A DNA stretch of 44,088 nucleotides from Pseudomonadales bacterium (GTDB lineage Bacteria > Pseudomonadota > Gammaproteobacteria > Pseudomonadales > Azotimanducaceae): positions 1 through 44,088 of the forward strand of contig JAKUTH010000019.1 of the NCBI GenBank assembly GCA_022448085.1, in the 5' to 3' direction. The notes beneath the pieces are model-generated. The model ran no database searches and was not told the DNA's origin. It was given only the letters and a program-made list of their open reading frames with translations. Below are positions 15,043-23,710 of the stretch, piece after piece (the first letter of the stretch is position 1; each line of letters starts with the position of its first letter). The position numbers were made by a program, and so were the translations under genes.

Positions 15043-16337
15043 ACGAGTAGGGCCGACGTCTTGTATACGTAGGATCGATTCCAGACCCATGCCATCAAAC
15101 CGACCACGACATTGGTCACGGCGGTGGCAATGAAGATTCCTTGGTAACCCCAGAGACGATCCGCGACGATAGCCAAGGGTACATACAAAATGAGGGTCCT
15201 TAGTAAGGAAATCACGAACGGTGGAAACGGTTTCCCGAGTGCGTTGAAACAAGAACTGGCGACCGACATCATTCCCATGAACCCAATGCTGAGCGGAATC
15301 ACCAGAAAGAAAGAACGGGCGACCTCTATGACGATAGGGTTGTCGTCAATCATGGCTACCAGTGTTGTCCCAACTAGCATCATCACTGCGAACGTCAAGA
15401 CACCCCAGGCAAGACAAAAACTGTGGCATAGCGTTAACGCTTTCTTGACCCGATCGTAATACCTGGCACCCCAATTTTGTCCGATAAAGGGCTCCGCCGA
15501 GGAATAAACCGACCAGAGGATCATGTGCGCCATGGTTTCAACCCTTGAGGCAACGTTAAAACCGGCGACCACTTCATGCCCGTGAGACGAGAGCAGTCGC
15601 GTGATGATTGACATAGATAAGGGTTGAACCAGCCCGCTCGCGATCGCGGGGCCGCCGACGTAGAGAATGGCTTTCCAGGAACCGATGAGTCCGACGAAGG
15701 ACCATTGGACCATTCGAGCTCTGACCAAAAGCAGCGCGAAAAGAAAAACACTCATGAATCTCGAGACGACGTATGCCCAAGCTGCGCCTGCAATACCGAG
15801 GCCGAGGCCGAAACCCCCGAACGAATCAAAGATGAAAAATGGGCACAGGATAATTTGGATAATCGAGCCCGCAGTCATGATGATCCCGGGACTTGCGGCG
15901 CTGCCCGTGGCCCTTAAGAGTGTTGATCCAACAATGGAAACTAGAAAAAACGGCATCCCAATCATGTAGACCTGGAGATACTCGATGGTCATGGTGCGGA
16001 CCGTGTCTTGTGCACCGAGCAAAGCGGTGATGGACGGAGCAGCGAAGTAGCCCGCGAGACCAAGAACGGTACCCACGAGCACGGCAAGTAATTCAGCGTG
16101 CGAAACCAGACGTCGAACGTTGCCGCGATTGCCACTGCCTGCGGCTCGTGCAATAACCGATGACGCGCCGGTACCGATTCCCATCGCAAACGCGAAGAGC
16201 GTGATCGTGACCGGAAAAGCGAAACCCATGGCGGCGAGCGCTTCCGTGCCTAAGAATCCTAGGTAAACGGCTTCGCCGAGTTGAGCGATGTTCATGGTGA
16301 TGGATCCCATCGCCATGTATCCACCGAGGCGTGTCAA
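15039..16337 (-). CDS. MATE family efflux transporter
   Basis: A 432-residue (or slightly longer) polytopic protein with about 12 membrane segments. GFLGTEALAAMGFAFPV, GIGTGASSVIARAAGSGN and ATGSAASPGIIM are typical MATE blocks in the N-terminal half. It exports organic cations or metabolites using Na+ or H+. The listed start is a TTG at 16335-16337, but the in-frame sequence upstream (FTQGSVVGHLTRLGGYM) looks like the ordinary MATE N-terminus and is open to a stop at 16458-16460. No ATG, GTG or TTG occurs in that extension; a CTG at 16446-16448, preceded by AAGGGG and overlapping the stop of the upstream rhodanese gene, is a candidate. Convergent with the GMC gene. Confidence 0.9.
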   Translation of the reverse strand: MTRLGGYMAMGSITMNIAQLGEAVYLGFLGTEALAAMGFAFPVTITLFAFAMGIGTGASSVIARAAGSGNRGNVRRLVSHAELLAVLVGTVLGLAGYFAAPSITALLGAQDTVRTMTIEYLQVYMIGMPFFLVSIVGSTLLRATGSAASPGIIMTAGSIIQIILCPFFIFDSFGGFGLGLGIAGAAWAYVVSRFMSVFLFALLLVRARMVQWSFVGLIGSWKAILYVGGPAIASGLVQPLSMSIITRLLSSHGHEVVAGFNVASRVETMAHMILWSVYSSAEPFIGQNWGARYYDRVKKALTLCHSFCLAWGVLTFAVMMLVGTTLVAMIDDNPIVIEVARSFFLVIPLSIGFMGMMSVASSCFNALGKPFPPFVISLLRTLILYVPLAIVADRLWGYQGIFIATAVTNVVVGLMAWVWNRSYVYKTSALLV

Positions 16338-16444
16338 ATGACCGACGACGCTCCCTTGAGTAAAACTACCGAGGTCGGGACGATCCGTCGTCTCGATTCG
16401 GGGCTCGCTCGCGCTAACTCCTTTCGAGTTCTCTGTCGATTCGA

Positions 16445-17224
16445 TCAGACAACCCCTTCAACATGGCTGGAGTGCATGACGATGGTGTGTCCCCCAGGTT
16501 CTTGAAGGGTGAAGGAACGATGGAAACGGGCATCAGTGATCGGACTCGGTCCAAGCCCGAGCTCTGTGAACGCAGCATGACTAGCGTCGACGTCGTCAAC
16601 CATGAGGTCAAACGGTGCGTTGAGATCGTCATCAGGGTCACCTTTCGACAAAATGAGGTGCGTTCCGCCGCGTAGTTCAAGAATGGCGATACCGGATCCA
16701 GGTGACACGTCGCGCATCCCGGCCGAAACAAAAAAGGCTTTGCTTTCGGCTGGATCGGGTACCGTCATGCTGAGGTGCCCTACCCAAACGGTGGGTCTTG
16801 TATCTTCGGACTTTCGCGTCCACCGCGACCGACTCGCGGTTTCCTCGACCGTTTGACCGGCTTTCGACCAACCAGTAAATCCTTCTTCAAGGTGGGCTAC
16901 GTCCTGATAACCCATATCCATTAGCGCTTTCGCCGCAAAAGCCGATCGGCCGCCGCCCGCGCAGAACACAATGGTGCGTTGTTCCTCGCTAAAGTAATTA
17001 CGGAAGTAAGGACTGGCAGGGTCCGCCCAAAATTCGAGCATGCCTCGAGGCGCATGGATCGCTCCTGGAATGGTTCCCAAATCGATCTGCTCCTGAATTT
17101 CGCGAATATCGAGTAAGAGCGGCGGTTTCGGTCCCGCAAGTTCTTCCACGAGCGCTTCAATGCATAGGTTTTCGAGGGTTTGCTTAAGTTTATCGACCGA
17201 TTCAAAAATGGGCTTGATAGCCAT
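16445..17224 (-). CDS. Rhodanese-VOC (glyoxalase) fusion protein
   Basis: A 259-residue two-domain protein. Residues about 22-122 form a rhodanese domain, with LLLDIREIQEQ, PGAIHAPRG and an active-site loop CAGGGRSA with catalytic Cys88. Residues about 146-255 form a vicinal-oxygen-chelate (VOC) domain: VGHLSMTVPDPAESKAFF starts it (His150) and LQEPGGHTIVMHSSH ends it. Rhodaneses transfer sulfane sulfur; VOC proteins include glyoxalases, dioxygenases and fosfomycin/bleomycin resistance proteins. The pair on one chain is unusual and suggests a thiol- or persulfide-linked reaction, but this is inference. ATG start with GGGAG eight bases upstream. It is divergent from prlC and upstream of the MATE gene, perhaps coupled to it. 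Confidence 0.87.
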   Translation of the reverse strand: MAIKPIFESVDKLKQTLENLCIEALVEELAGPKPPLLLDIREIQEQIDLGTIPGAIHAPRGMLEFWADPASPYFRNYFSEEQRTIVFCAGGGRSAFAAKALMDMGYQDVAHLEEGFTGWSKAGQTVEETASRSRWTRKSEDTRPTVWVGHLSMTVPDPAESKAFFVSAGMRDVSPGSGIAILELRGGTHLILSKGDPDDDLNAPFDLMVDDVDASHAAFTELGLGPSPITDARFHRSFTLQEPGGHTIVMHSSHVEGVV

Positions 17225-17293
17225 AGTCGTCTCCCGCGGATCTGTAACCAGTGTAACCCGTTATATGACGGCTTGAATTGCAGGAGATTGACC

Positions 17294-19366
17294 GTGAAGA
17301 TCTTTATTCCTGGCAATAGGTGTAATGGTGTGACGGAAACTTTTGCAGAGATCGACGGCTTGCCGAACTTTAGTTGTATCGATCCTGATGAAATCGAGGA
17401 AGCGATCAAGAAATTGTTAGCGTTCAATCGGGAAGAGGTCGCAGGAATCGTTGGGCGTGCAGGTGACGACCCCACGTGGGACTCGCTGGTTGCACCGCTG
17501 GAGGAGATTGACGATCGCTTAACGAAAGCGTGGGTGCCAATTTCTCATCTAAACGCAGTCGTCAACACAGATGCGCTGCGTGCGGCTCACGACGGATGTT
17601 TAGTGGCATTGACTCAGTATTCGACTGAACTTGGACAGTCGCAGCCCCTTTACGATGCGTACAAGAACTTGCAGTCGGGCAAAACGTACGACAACGAACT
17701 GTCCGCGGCACAGAAAAAAGTTTTGGATAACGCACTGATTGATTTTGAGTTATCCGGAGTTGGTCTTGATAAACAAAGCAAGAAGCGATTCGCCGATATC
17801 AGCGAGAGACTCGCGGTTCTCGCGAGTCAATTCCAGAACAACGTGCTTGATGCGTCGGATGCGTGGACTCGACACTTCGACAGTCCTGATTCATTGGGCG
17901 GGCTGCCGGATGTTAATTTGGCGATCGCCGCCGAAGCGGCCCGAACCCGGGACCTCGATGGTTACTTGGTGACACTGGAAATGCCTTCCTATGCGGCCAT
18001 TATGGATCATGCGGAAGATCGGGAGTTACGGCGCGAAGTGCATGAGGCCTACGTCACACGAGCATCGGACAGAGGACCTCATGCGAATAACTTCGATAAC
18101 ACCGAGATCATGACCGAAACACTGTCCCTACGTCATGAGCAGGCACAACTCCTGGGGTATAGCAACTACGCGGAGTTGTCGATTGTGAAGAATATGACGG
18201 ACGATCCTGCCGAGATAGAAGGATTTCTCGAGAATCTTCTCGAAAAGTCACTTCCGAAGGCGCGGGAAGATCTTAAGGAACTTGCCGCCTTTGCACGCGA
18301 AAAGTATGGGATCAACGAGATTCGTCCGTGGGACACGCGGTTTTTGTCGGAACAACTACGTCAGGAGAAATATGCAGTCTCAGAGGAGGAACTGAGACCG
18401 TATTTCCCGATGGACAAGGTATTAGTAGGGATGTTTGACGTGGTTGAACGTTTGTTTGGGATCAGAGTGCAACGCGCGGTCGCGCCCGATCACTGGCACG
18501 ACGATGTATTGTTTTTCGAGATTTTTCGCAAACAGGATCGTATCGCTCGGTTTTACGTCGACGCGTTTGCACGCCCGCACAAGCAGGGCGGTGCGTGGAT
18601 GAATGATTGTCGAGTTCGACGCGAGTCGGGTAATTTCCTGCAGCTACCCGCGGCGTTTCTCACCTGTAACTTCACGCCGCCTGTAGGCGACGTCCCTGCA
18701 CTTTTGACTCACTCGGAAGTCGTGACGCTTTTCCATGAATTCGGACATGGGCTCCATCACATGCTCACGCGGCAAACTTGCGCCGCCGTGTCAGGGATCA
18801 ATGGCGTGCCAATAGATGCCGTTGAATTACCGAGTCAATTCATGGAGAACTGGTGCTGGCAAGCCGAGTCGATCGGTCTCATCTCCGGTCATTGGCAGAC
18901 AGGCGAGTCGTTGCCAGAAACGCTGCTAAAACGATTACTGGAAGCGCGTAATTTTCAGTCGGGTTTGGCGATGGTACGACAACTCGAGTTCGGACTCTTG
19001 GATATGGCGCTGCATACGAGCCTGAAAGCGCTGGGTCCTCTTGAGGCTATGCTCGACGTGCGCCAACGGACTGGCCTGGTGCGCCCGCCAGAATACGATC
19101 GTTTTCCATGGGCATTTGGCCATATTTTTTCCGGAGGATACGAGGCAGGTTATTACAGTTATCTGTGGTCCGAGATTCTATCCGCAGACGCGTTCGCGGC
19201 TTTCGAAGAAACGAGTGTTTTCGATCGGTCTGCGGGGCAACGATTTCTTCAAGAAATTCTTGAAATAGGCGGATCGAAGGATGCGATCGATAGCTATAAG
19301 GCATTTCGGGGAAGGCAGCCGGATCCGTCCGCCTTATTGCGGCACAACGGACTCACTACGACCTAA
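17294..19366 (+). CDS. prlC: Oligopeptidase A (M3 family metallopeptidase)
   Basis: A 690-residue zinc metallopeptidase of family M3. The zinc motif is HEFGHGLHHMLTR (His481, Glu482, His485) with the third ligand Glu511 in AVELPSQFMENWCW, a segment nearly identical to E. coli OpdA/PrlC. Length fits (OpdA is 680). It cleaves short peptides in the cytoplasm, including released signal peptides. The frame is open from 17180, but the GTG at 17294 has CAGGAG seven bases upstream. The first about 13 residues are outside the usual family N-terminus, so a GTG at 17330 is an alternative, though it lacks a good ribosome site. The gene is divergent from the rhodanese-VOC gene and convergent with the aminotransferase, 14 bases away. 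Confidence 0.95.
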   Translation: MKIFIPGNRCNGVTETFAEIDGLPNFSCIDPDEIEEAIKKLLAFNREEVAGIVGRAGDDPTWDSLVAPLEEIDDRLTKAWVPISHLNAVVNTDALRAAHDGCLVALTQYSTELGQSQPLYDAYKNLQSGKTYDNELSAAQKKVLDNALIDFELSGVGLDKQSKKRFADISERLAVLASQFQNNVLDASDAWTRHFDSPDSLGGLPDVNLAIAAEAARTRDLDGYLVTLEMPSYAAIMDHAEDRELRREVHEAYVTRASDRGPHANNFDNTEIMTETLSLRHEQAQLLGYSNYAELSIVKNMTDDPAEIEGFLENLLEKSLPKAREDLKELAAFAREKYGINEIRPWDTRFLSEQLRQEKYAVSEEELRPYFPMDKVLVGMFDVVERLFGIRVQRAVAPDHWHDDVLFFEIFRKQDRIARFYVDAFARPHKQGGAWMNDCRVRRESGNFLQLPAAFLTCNFTPPVGDVPALLTHSEVVTLFHEFGHGLHHMLTRQTCAAVSGINGVPIDAVELPSQFMENWCWQAESIGLISGHWQTGESLPETLLKRLLEARNFQSGLAMVRQLEFGLLDMALHTSLKALGPLEAMLDVRQRTGLVRPPEYDRFPWAFGHIFSGGYEAGYYSYLWSEILSADAFAAFEETSVFDRSAGQRFLQEILEIGGSKDAIDSYKAFRGRQPDPSALLRHNGLTTT

Positions 19367-19380
19367 ACGGAACCAATGGT

Positions 19381-20553
19381 CTACACGGATTGGTTAAGAA
19401 ATCCTTCGATTCGTTCGACGGCTTCGACGATGCTCTCGACGGAACTCGCGTATGAGAAGCGAATGAATCCTTCGCCCAATGCACCAAAGCTGGTTCCAGC
19501 GACCGTGGCGACTCCGATCTCGTCCAACAGTCGATTCTGTAGCGTTTTCGCGTCCATCCCGGTGCCTTCGATGTTAGGGAACGCGTAAAACGCGCCGGCC
19601 GGCGTTCCACAGCGAAATCCCGGGAGTGCATTCAAGCGCTCGACGATGACCTGACGTCGTTGATCAAACGCCTTGACCATGTCGGTCACACTGTCTTGTG
19701 GCCCTTGGAGGGCCGCAAGACCTGCGTATTGGACGCTCGCATTGACGCACGAGTGACAGTTCACCGCGAGTCGGGTTGCCTGTTCAATGAGGGTTGTTGG
19801 CCAAATCGAATAACCTATTCTCCATCCGGTCATGGCATAGGTTTTACTCCATCCGTCGAGAAGGATGAGCCGATTTCGAATTTCTGGGTAATGTAATAGC
19901 GAAATGTGATCGTGACCGTCGTAGCACATGCGTGAATAAATCTCATCGCTGAGGATGGCGACATCTGGATATTCGGCGAGACCGGCAACGAGTTTGTCGA
20001 TTTCTTCTTTGGGCACCGCGCTGCCGGTTGGGTTGGCGGGGGAATTAAGAATCACCAATCGTGTTCGCGGCGTAATTTGATTCAGGACGTCGTCGGCGAC
20101 GAAGGAGAATTCACGTTCTTCGAGCAACGAGATCGGAACGGCTTGAGCTCCAGAAAATTCAATGACTGATTCGTAGATGGGGAAACCTGGATTTGGATAG
20201 AGTATTTCCGCGCCGGCTTCGCCGAACATCAGAATCGCAAAAAACATCGTTACCTTTCCGCCGGGTACCACAAGAACCTGTTTCGGGTCTACTTCGATTC
20301 CGCGGTTTTTGACGATATCGGCTGCGACCGCTTCGCGAAGCTCGGGAATCCCAGGTGCGGGTGTATAGCCGTGATGTCCGTCGCGGAGTGCCTTGATGGC
20401 TGCATCGACGATGTGGTCTGGGGTCTTGAAATCCGGTTGTCCGATGCCGAGATTGATGATGTTGCGACCGGAGGCCTTGAGTGCCTCGGCTCGGGCGAGC
20501 ACCTCGAAGGCGGTCTCGGTACCTAATCGGTTCATTTTTTCTGAAAGGCGCAT
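19381..20553 (-). CDS. Class I/II PLP-dependent aminotransferase
   Basis: A 390-residue fold-type I aminotransferase. It has NIINLGIGQPDFKTPDHI near the N-terminus, the NSPANPTGSAV substrate/PLP segment, ILSDEIYSRM with the PLP-nitrogen Asp, LDGWSKTYAMTGWRIGY with Schiff-base Lys237, and a FIRFSYASS block with the carboxylate-binding Arg. This is the AspC/AlaA-like subgroup transferring amino groups to 2-oxoacids. The frame is open to 20703, but ATG 20553 has AAGGA five bases upstream and gives standard length. It is divergent from gamma-glutamyltransferase across about 150 bases, which contain a short GACCC/GGGTC stem (20582-20596). The preferred amino acid cannot be assigned. Confidence 0.93.
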   Translation of the reverse strand: MRLSEKMNRLGTETAFEVLARAEALKASGRNIINLGIGQPDFKTPDHIVDAAIKALRDGHHGYTPAPGIPELREAVAADIVKNRGIEVDPKQVLVVPGGKVTMFFAILMFGEAGAEILYPNPGFPIYESVIEFSGAQAVPISLLEEREFSFVADDVLNQITPRTRLVILNSPANPTGSAVPKEEIDKLVAGLAEYPDVAILSDEIYSRMCYDGHDHISLLHYPEIRNRLILLDGWSKTYAMTGWRIGYSIWPTTLIEQATRLAVNCHSCVNASVQYAGLAALQGPQDSVTDMVKAFDQRRQVIVERLNALPGFRCGTPAGAFYAFPNIEGTGMDAKTLQNRLLDEIGVATVAGTSFGALGEGFIRFSYASSVESIVEAVERIEGFLNQSV

Positions 20554-20704
20554 CGTCATCCTTGTGTGCTGCTCACGTCGTGACCCATTCAGGGTCGTGG
20601 AAATCATAACGAAATCCGTCGCCCTAATTGTTAAGCATAGTGGATGGTTGAGCACACGCGTCGATCCACGGATGATGGGTGCGGTGGGTAAGGGCGGAAA
20701 CATC

Positions 20705-22348
20705 GTGAATATTCATTTGGAGAAACATCCGGCGACGGGATCACGCGGCGTCATCGTTACGAATCATCCCCTTGGATCGGCAGCGGGTGCGGAGATGCTG
20801 GCTGCGGGAGGCAATGCGATCGATGCTGCGATTGCCGCGCTATTCGCGCTCACCGTGGTGGAGCCGATGATGGTAGGCATATTCGGGGCCGGGATGGCCA
20901 ACGTTCGCCGGGAGGATGGGAGTCATTGGTTCATAAATAATTATGCAATAGCACCCGCGGCGGCGACGCCAGACATGTACCGAACCGTAGCCGATACGTG
21001 GCCCGATTATCAGAAAACGGTGGATGACGAAAACGACGTTGGACCACTTGCGGTGGGCGTGCCTGGGTCTCTCGCAGGATGGTGCGAGACGCTTGATCAG
21101 TGTGGTCGGCTCTCGCTCGAGGACGTGCTGCAACCAGCGATACGATTTGCCACGAATGGGTTTCGGGCGACCGCTTATTTGAGCGGCATCGTGCGCGCGG
21201 TCGCGTCGTCGATGTCAAGGTTTCCGGAGACGTCGAAAACGTACCTCCCCGACGGAAAGCCGATCAGGGAGGGTGACTTGGTAGTCCAGTCGGAATATGC
21301 GGAGACGCTAAAGAACATTTCAAAGTTCGGTCCAAATATTCTCTACCAAGGCGAACTTGGTGTTTCTGCCGTCGATTACCTTCAGCGTAATGGCGGAATT
21401 ATGACCGTCGCGGATCTGCAAAATTATCGAACGGTCAAGGATCTGGTCGTTTCAGGCAGCTACCGTGGATACGAAGTTATTGGGCCACCGCCGCCTTCCG
21501 CGGGTGGGGTTCAGGTGATCGAGATGCTCAATGTACTCGAAGCATTTGATTTGGCGTCGATGGAATTTGGATCTGCGGATTCCATCCATGTGATTGCCGA
21601 AACGCTCAAGCTAGGGTTTGAAGACCGCAAGCAATATACCGGTGATCCAGCCTTCGTGGATGTCCCGGTCGGGATGCTGACGTCGAGAGAATATGCCGAC
21701 AAACGTCGACGGGAGATCGACATGCGACAAGCGCGAATCGTAGTGGACACGGCGAGTGGCGAGTCGCCACACACCACCCATGTGACGGCGGCGGACGCCG
21801 ATGGCAACGTGATCGCCACCACACAGACAATTCATGCTCCGTTCGGATCGAAAGTGACTGTTCCGGGAACAGGCGTGTTGCTCAACAACACCATGAATAT
21901 ATTTGATCCACATCCAGGGTTTGCAAATTCGATTGCGCCGGGAAAACGAATGACCAGTAGCATGTCACCGCTGATCGTTATGCGCGGTGGCCAACCTTGG
22001 TTTGCGCTGGGCTTACCCGGAGCCACGCGGATCTTTCCGTCGGCGTTACAGGCCGTGATCAACATGATTGATCACGGTATGGATCCCCAGACGGCGGTCG
22101 AAGCCCCGAGGATTTGGACGCAAGGTCAAGATCTCGAGGTGGAACAGGGTTTCAATCAAAGCACGTTGGGTGATGTCGGGCGACGTGGCCACAAATTGAA
22201 AGAAGTCCGTGTAATTGGAGGTGGGATGGGGATGATCGTTTTCGATGGGAATGCAATGACCGGGGCTTCCTGCTGGCGCGCGGATGGAACCCCGATCGCT
22301 GTATCGGGCGGTATGGCACGACTGGGGAGTCGATTTGATGTCCGCTAA
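20705..22348 (+). CDS. Gamma-glutamyltransferase family protein
   Basis: A 547-residue Ntn-hydrolase of the gamma-glutamyltransferase family. The N-terminal block GVIVTNHPLGSAAGAEMLAA resembles GGT. GGNAIDAAIAALFALTVVEP is characteristic. The autoprocessing site and nucleophile are at the PHTTHVTAAD segment (Thr357). The late GLPGATRIFPS replaces the classic GSPGGSRI block. No signal peptide is evident, unlike periplasmic E. coli Ggt, so it may be cytoplasmic. The start is a GTG preceded by GGGCGG; ATGs at 20672 and 20675 are in frame but have no ribosome site. It would hydrolyse or transfer gamma-glutamyl groups. Some relatives act on cephalosporin-like acyl amides, so the substrate is open. 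Confidence 0.9.
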   Translation: MNIHLEKHPATGSRGVIVTNHPLGSAAGAEMLAAGGNAIDAAIAALFALTVVEPMMVGIFGAGMANVRREDGSHWFINNYAIAPAAATPDMYRTVADTWPDYQKTVDDENDVGPLAVGVPGSLAGWCETLDQCGRLSLEDVLQPAIRFATNGFRATAYLSGIVRAVASSMSRFPETSKTYLPDGKPIREGDLVVQSEYAETLKNISKFGPNILYQGELGVSAVDYLQRNGGIMTVADLQNYRTVKDLVVSGSYRGYEVIGPPPPSAGGVQVIEMLNVLEAFDLASMEFGSADSIHVIAETLKLGFEDRKQYTGDPAFVDVPVGMLTSREYADKRRREIDMRQARIVVDTASGESPHTTHVTAADADGNVIATTQTIHAPFGSKVTVPGTGVLLNNTMNIFDPHPGFANSIAPGKRMTSSMSPLIVMRGGQPWFALGLPGATRIFPSALQAVINMIDHGMDPQTAVEAPRIWTQGQDLEVEQGFNQSTLGDVGRRGHKLKEVRVIGGGMGMIVFDGNAMTGASCWRADGTPIAVSGGMARLGSRFDVR

Positions 22349-22433
22349 CGGACGATCCATATGAAGTGCCGCTACCACCAGAGGCGACTTCCATATAGGA
22401 TGCGCCACCTTAAATTTGGTGGACATTGATGTC

Positions 22434-22811
22434 ATGAGCGGACCTGACTTCGCAACGACACCATTAATTCCGGTGATCGCCCAAGAGGCTGGTAGCGGCG
22501 TTGTGCTTATGTTGGCCTATATGAACGAGGATGCGTATGTCGAGACGCTGAAAACGGGGAGGGTTTGTTACTTCAGCCGAAGCAGAAACAGGTTGTGGCG
22601 AAAAGGCGAGGAAAGTGGTCATGTTCAGGAGCTAAGACAGATTTTTTACGACTGCGATGCCGACACGATTTTAGTAAAGGTCGATCAAATTGGTGGAGCA
22701 GCGTGCCACGAGGGATACGAGAGTTGTTTTTTTCGTGAGATCAATCCCGAGACTGGGGATGCTACGGTAATTGCTGATCGAGTTTTTGATCCTGAAGAGG
22801 TCTATGGGTGA
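22434..22811 (+). CDS. hisI: Phosphoribosyl-AMP cyclohydrolase
   Basis: A 125-residue single-domain HisI, catalysing the third step of histidine synthesis (opening of the PR-AMP ring) in the cytoplasm. The conserved blocks are [12 protein letters not shown], the [18 protein letters not shown] segment, and [11 protein letters not shown] followed by [14 protein letters not shown]. These provide the Zn and Mg ligands: the Asp residues of DCDAD, and the Cys and His residues of CHEGYESC. No HisE (pyrophosphohydrolase) domain is attached, so that step must be elsewhere. In-frame TTG 22416 and GTG 22419 precede ATG 22434; GGTGGA upstream of the ATG favours it. The stop overlaps the start of hisG by four bases (GTGA), giving a coupled hisI-hisG pair. 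Confidence 0.95.
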   Translation: MSGPDFATTPLIPVIAQEAGSGVVLMLAYMNEDAYVETLKTGRVCYFSRSRNRLWRKGEESGHVQELRQIFYDCDADTILVKVDQIGGAACHEGYESCFFREINPETGDATVIADRVFDPEEVYG

Positions 22812-23689
22812 GCATGGCGAACGTACTTAAACTAGGAGTTCCTTCGGGCAGTTTGCAAGAACCGACAGCGGAACTTTTTCGACGTGCTGGGTACGAGATT
22901 ACGTTTTCCAGCCGATCGTACTACCCGACTATTGATGATCCAGAAATCGACTGCTTGCTGGTGCGTGCGCAGGAGATGGCCCGTTACGTCGAACAAGGTG
23001 TCTTGGATGCTGGGATTACTGGACACGATTGGGTGGTCGAGACAGATTCCGATGTCGAAGAAGTGTGCGAGCTCGTTTATTCGAAAGTGAGTCGTCAACC
23101 AACGCGGTGGGTGCTCTGTGTACCGGAAGACTCAGCGGTCACGGCGGTTGCCGATCTGCAGGGAAAACGGATCGCGACAGAGGTGGTGAATCTCACCCGC
23201 GCGTATCTAGCAGATCATGGGGTAACCGCTGATATCGAATTTTCATGGGGAGCCACCGAAGTAAAACCCCCGCGACTCGCGGACGCGATAGTCGAAGTCA
23301 CTGAAACAGGAAGCACTCTGCGTGCGAACAATCTACGTATTGTGGATGAAGTTCTCACCAGCACGCCGCGTTTGATCGTGAACCGTACCGCCGCGGCTGA
23401 CGCCTGGAAACGCGAAAAAGTGGCCAATCTTGAACTCATGCTGAAAGCGTGTCTGGCAGCGGAAGGAAAGGTTGGTTTGATGATGAATGTTCGGCGGGCA
23501 GATCTTGAGGCGGTTGTAGGTGTGCTCCCGGCGCTTCAAACACCCACGGTTTCGGCGCTTGCCGATGAGGAGTGGGTGGACGTGAATTCGATTGTTGAAG
23601 AAGCTGTTGTTCGATTGATTGTGCCCAAGCTGAAGACAGCCGGTGCGCGGGGCATTGTCGAGTACGCAATCAACAAAATTATTGACTGA
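22808..23689 (+). CDS. hisG: ATP phosphoribosyltransferase, long form
   Basis: A 293-residue HisG, the first and feedback-regulated step of histidine synthesis. The catalytic part (about 1-215) has [20 protein letters not shown] at its start, [18 protein letters not shown], and the PRPP-binding block [16 protein letters not shown]. The last about 75 residues ([20 protein letters not shown] onward) form the ACT-like regulatory domain that binds histidine, so no HisZ partner is needed. The [13 protein letters not shown] segment puts it with a HisG type different from that of E. coli. GTG 22808 has GAGG seven bases upstream; an ATG at 22814 is an alternative. Coupled to hisI by GTGA overlap and convergent with the TauD gene. 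Confidence 0.95.
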   Translation: MSMANVLKLGVPSGSLQEPTAELFRRAGYEITFSSRSYYPTIDDPEIDCLLVRAQEMARYVEQGVLDAGITGHDWVVETDSDVEEVCELVYSKVSRQPTRWVLCVPEDSAVTAVADLQGKRIATEVVNLTRAYLADHGVTADIEFSWGATEVKPPRLADAIVEVTETGSTLRANNLRIVDEVLTSTPRLIVNRTAAADAWKREKVANLELMLKACLAAEGKVGLMMNVRRADLEAVVGVLPALQTPTVSALADEEWVDVNSIVEEAVVRLIVPKLKTAGARGIVEYAINKIID

Positions 23690-23710
23690 GAGCGGGCCCC
23701 ATAGATCCTG

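Noticed and set aside
17180-17293. Extended N-terminus of prlC from 17180
   Set aside because: It overlaps the start of the divergent rhodanese-VOC gene, encodes unlike residues, and the GTG at 17294 has an ideal ribosome site.
20564-20657. GTGTGCT/AGCACAC repeat between aminotransferase and GGT
   Set aside because: Arms about 80 bases apart with nothing supporting pairing or binding.
20554-20703. Aminotransferase extension to 20703
   Set aside because: No ribosome site and no family similarity upstream of ATG 20553, which has AAGGA at five bases.
20393-20704. Gamma-glutamyltransferase frame open from 20393
   Set aside because: It lies in the coding region of the opposite-strand aminotransferase; GTG 20705 gives the family N-terminus.
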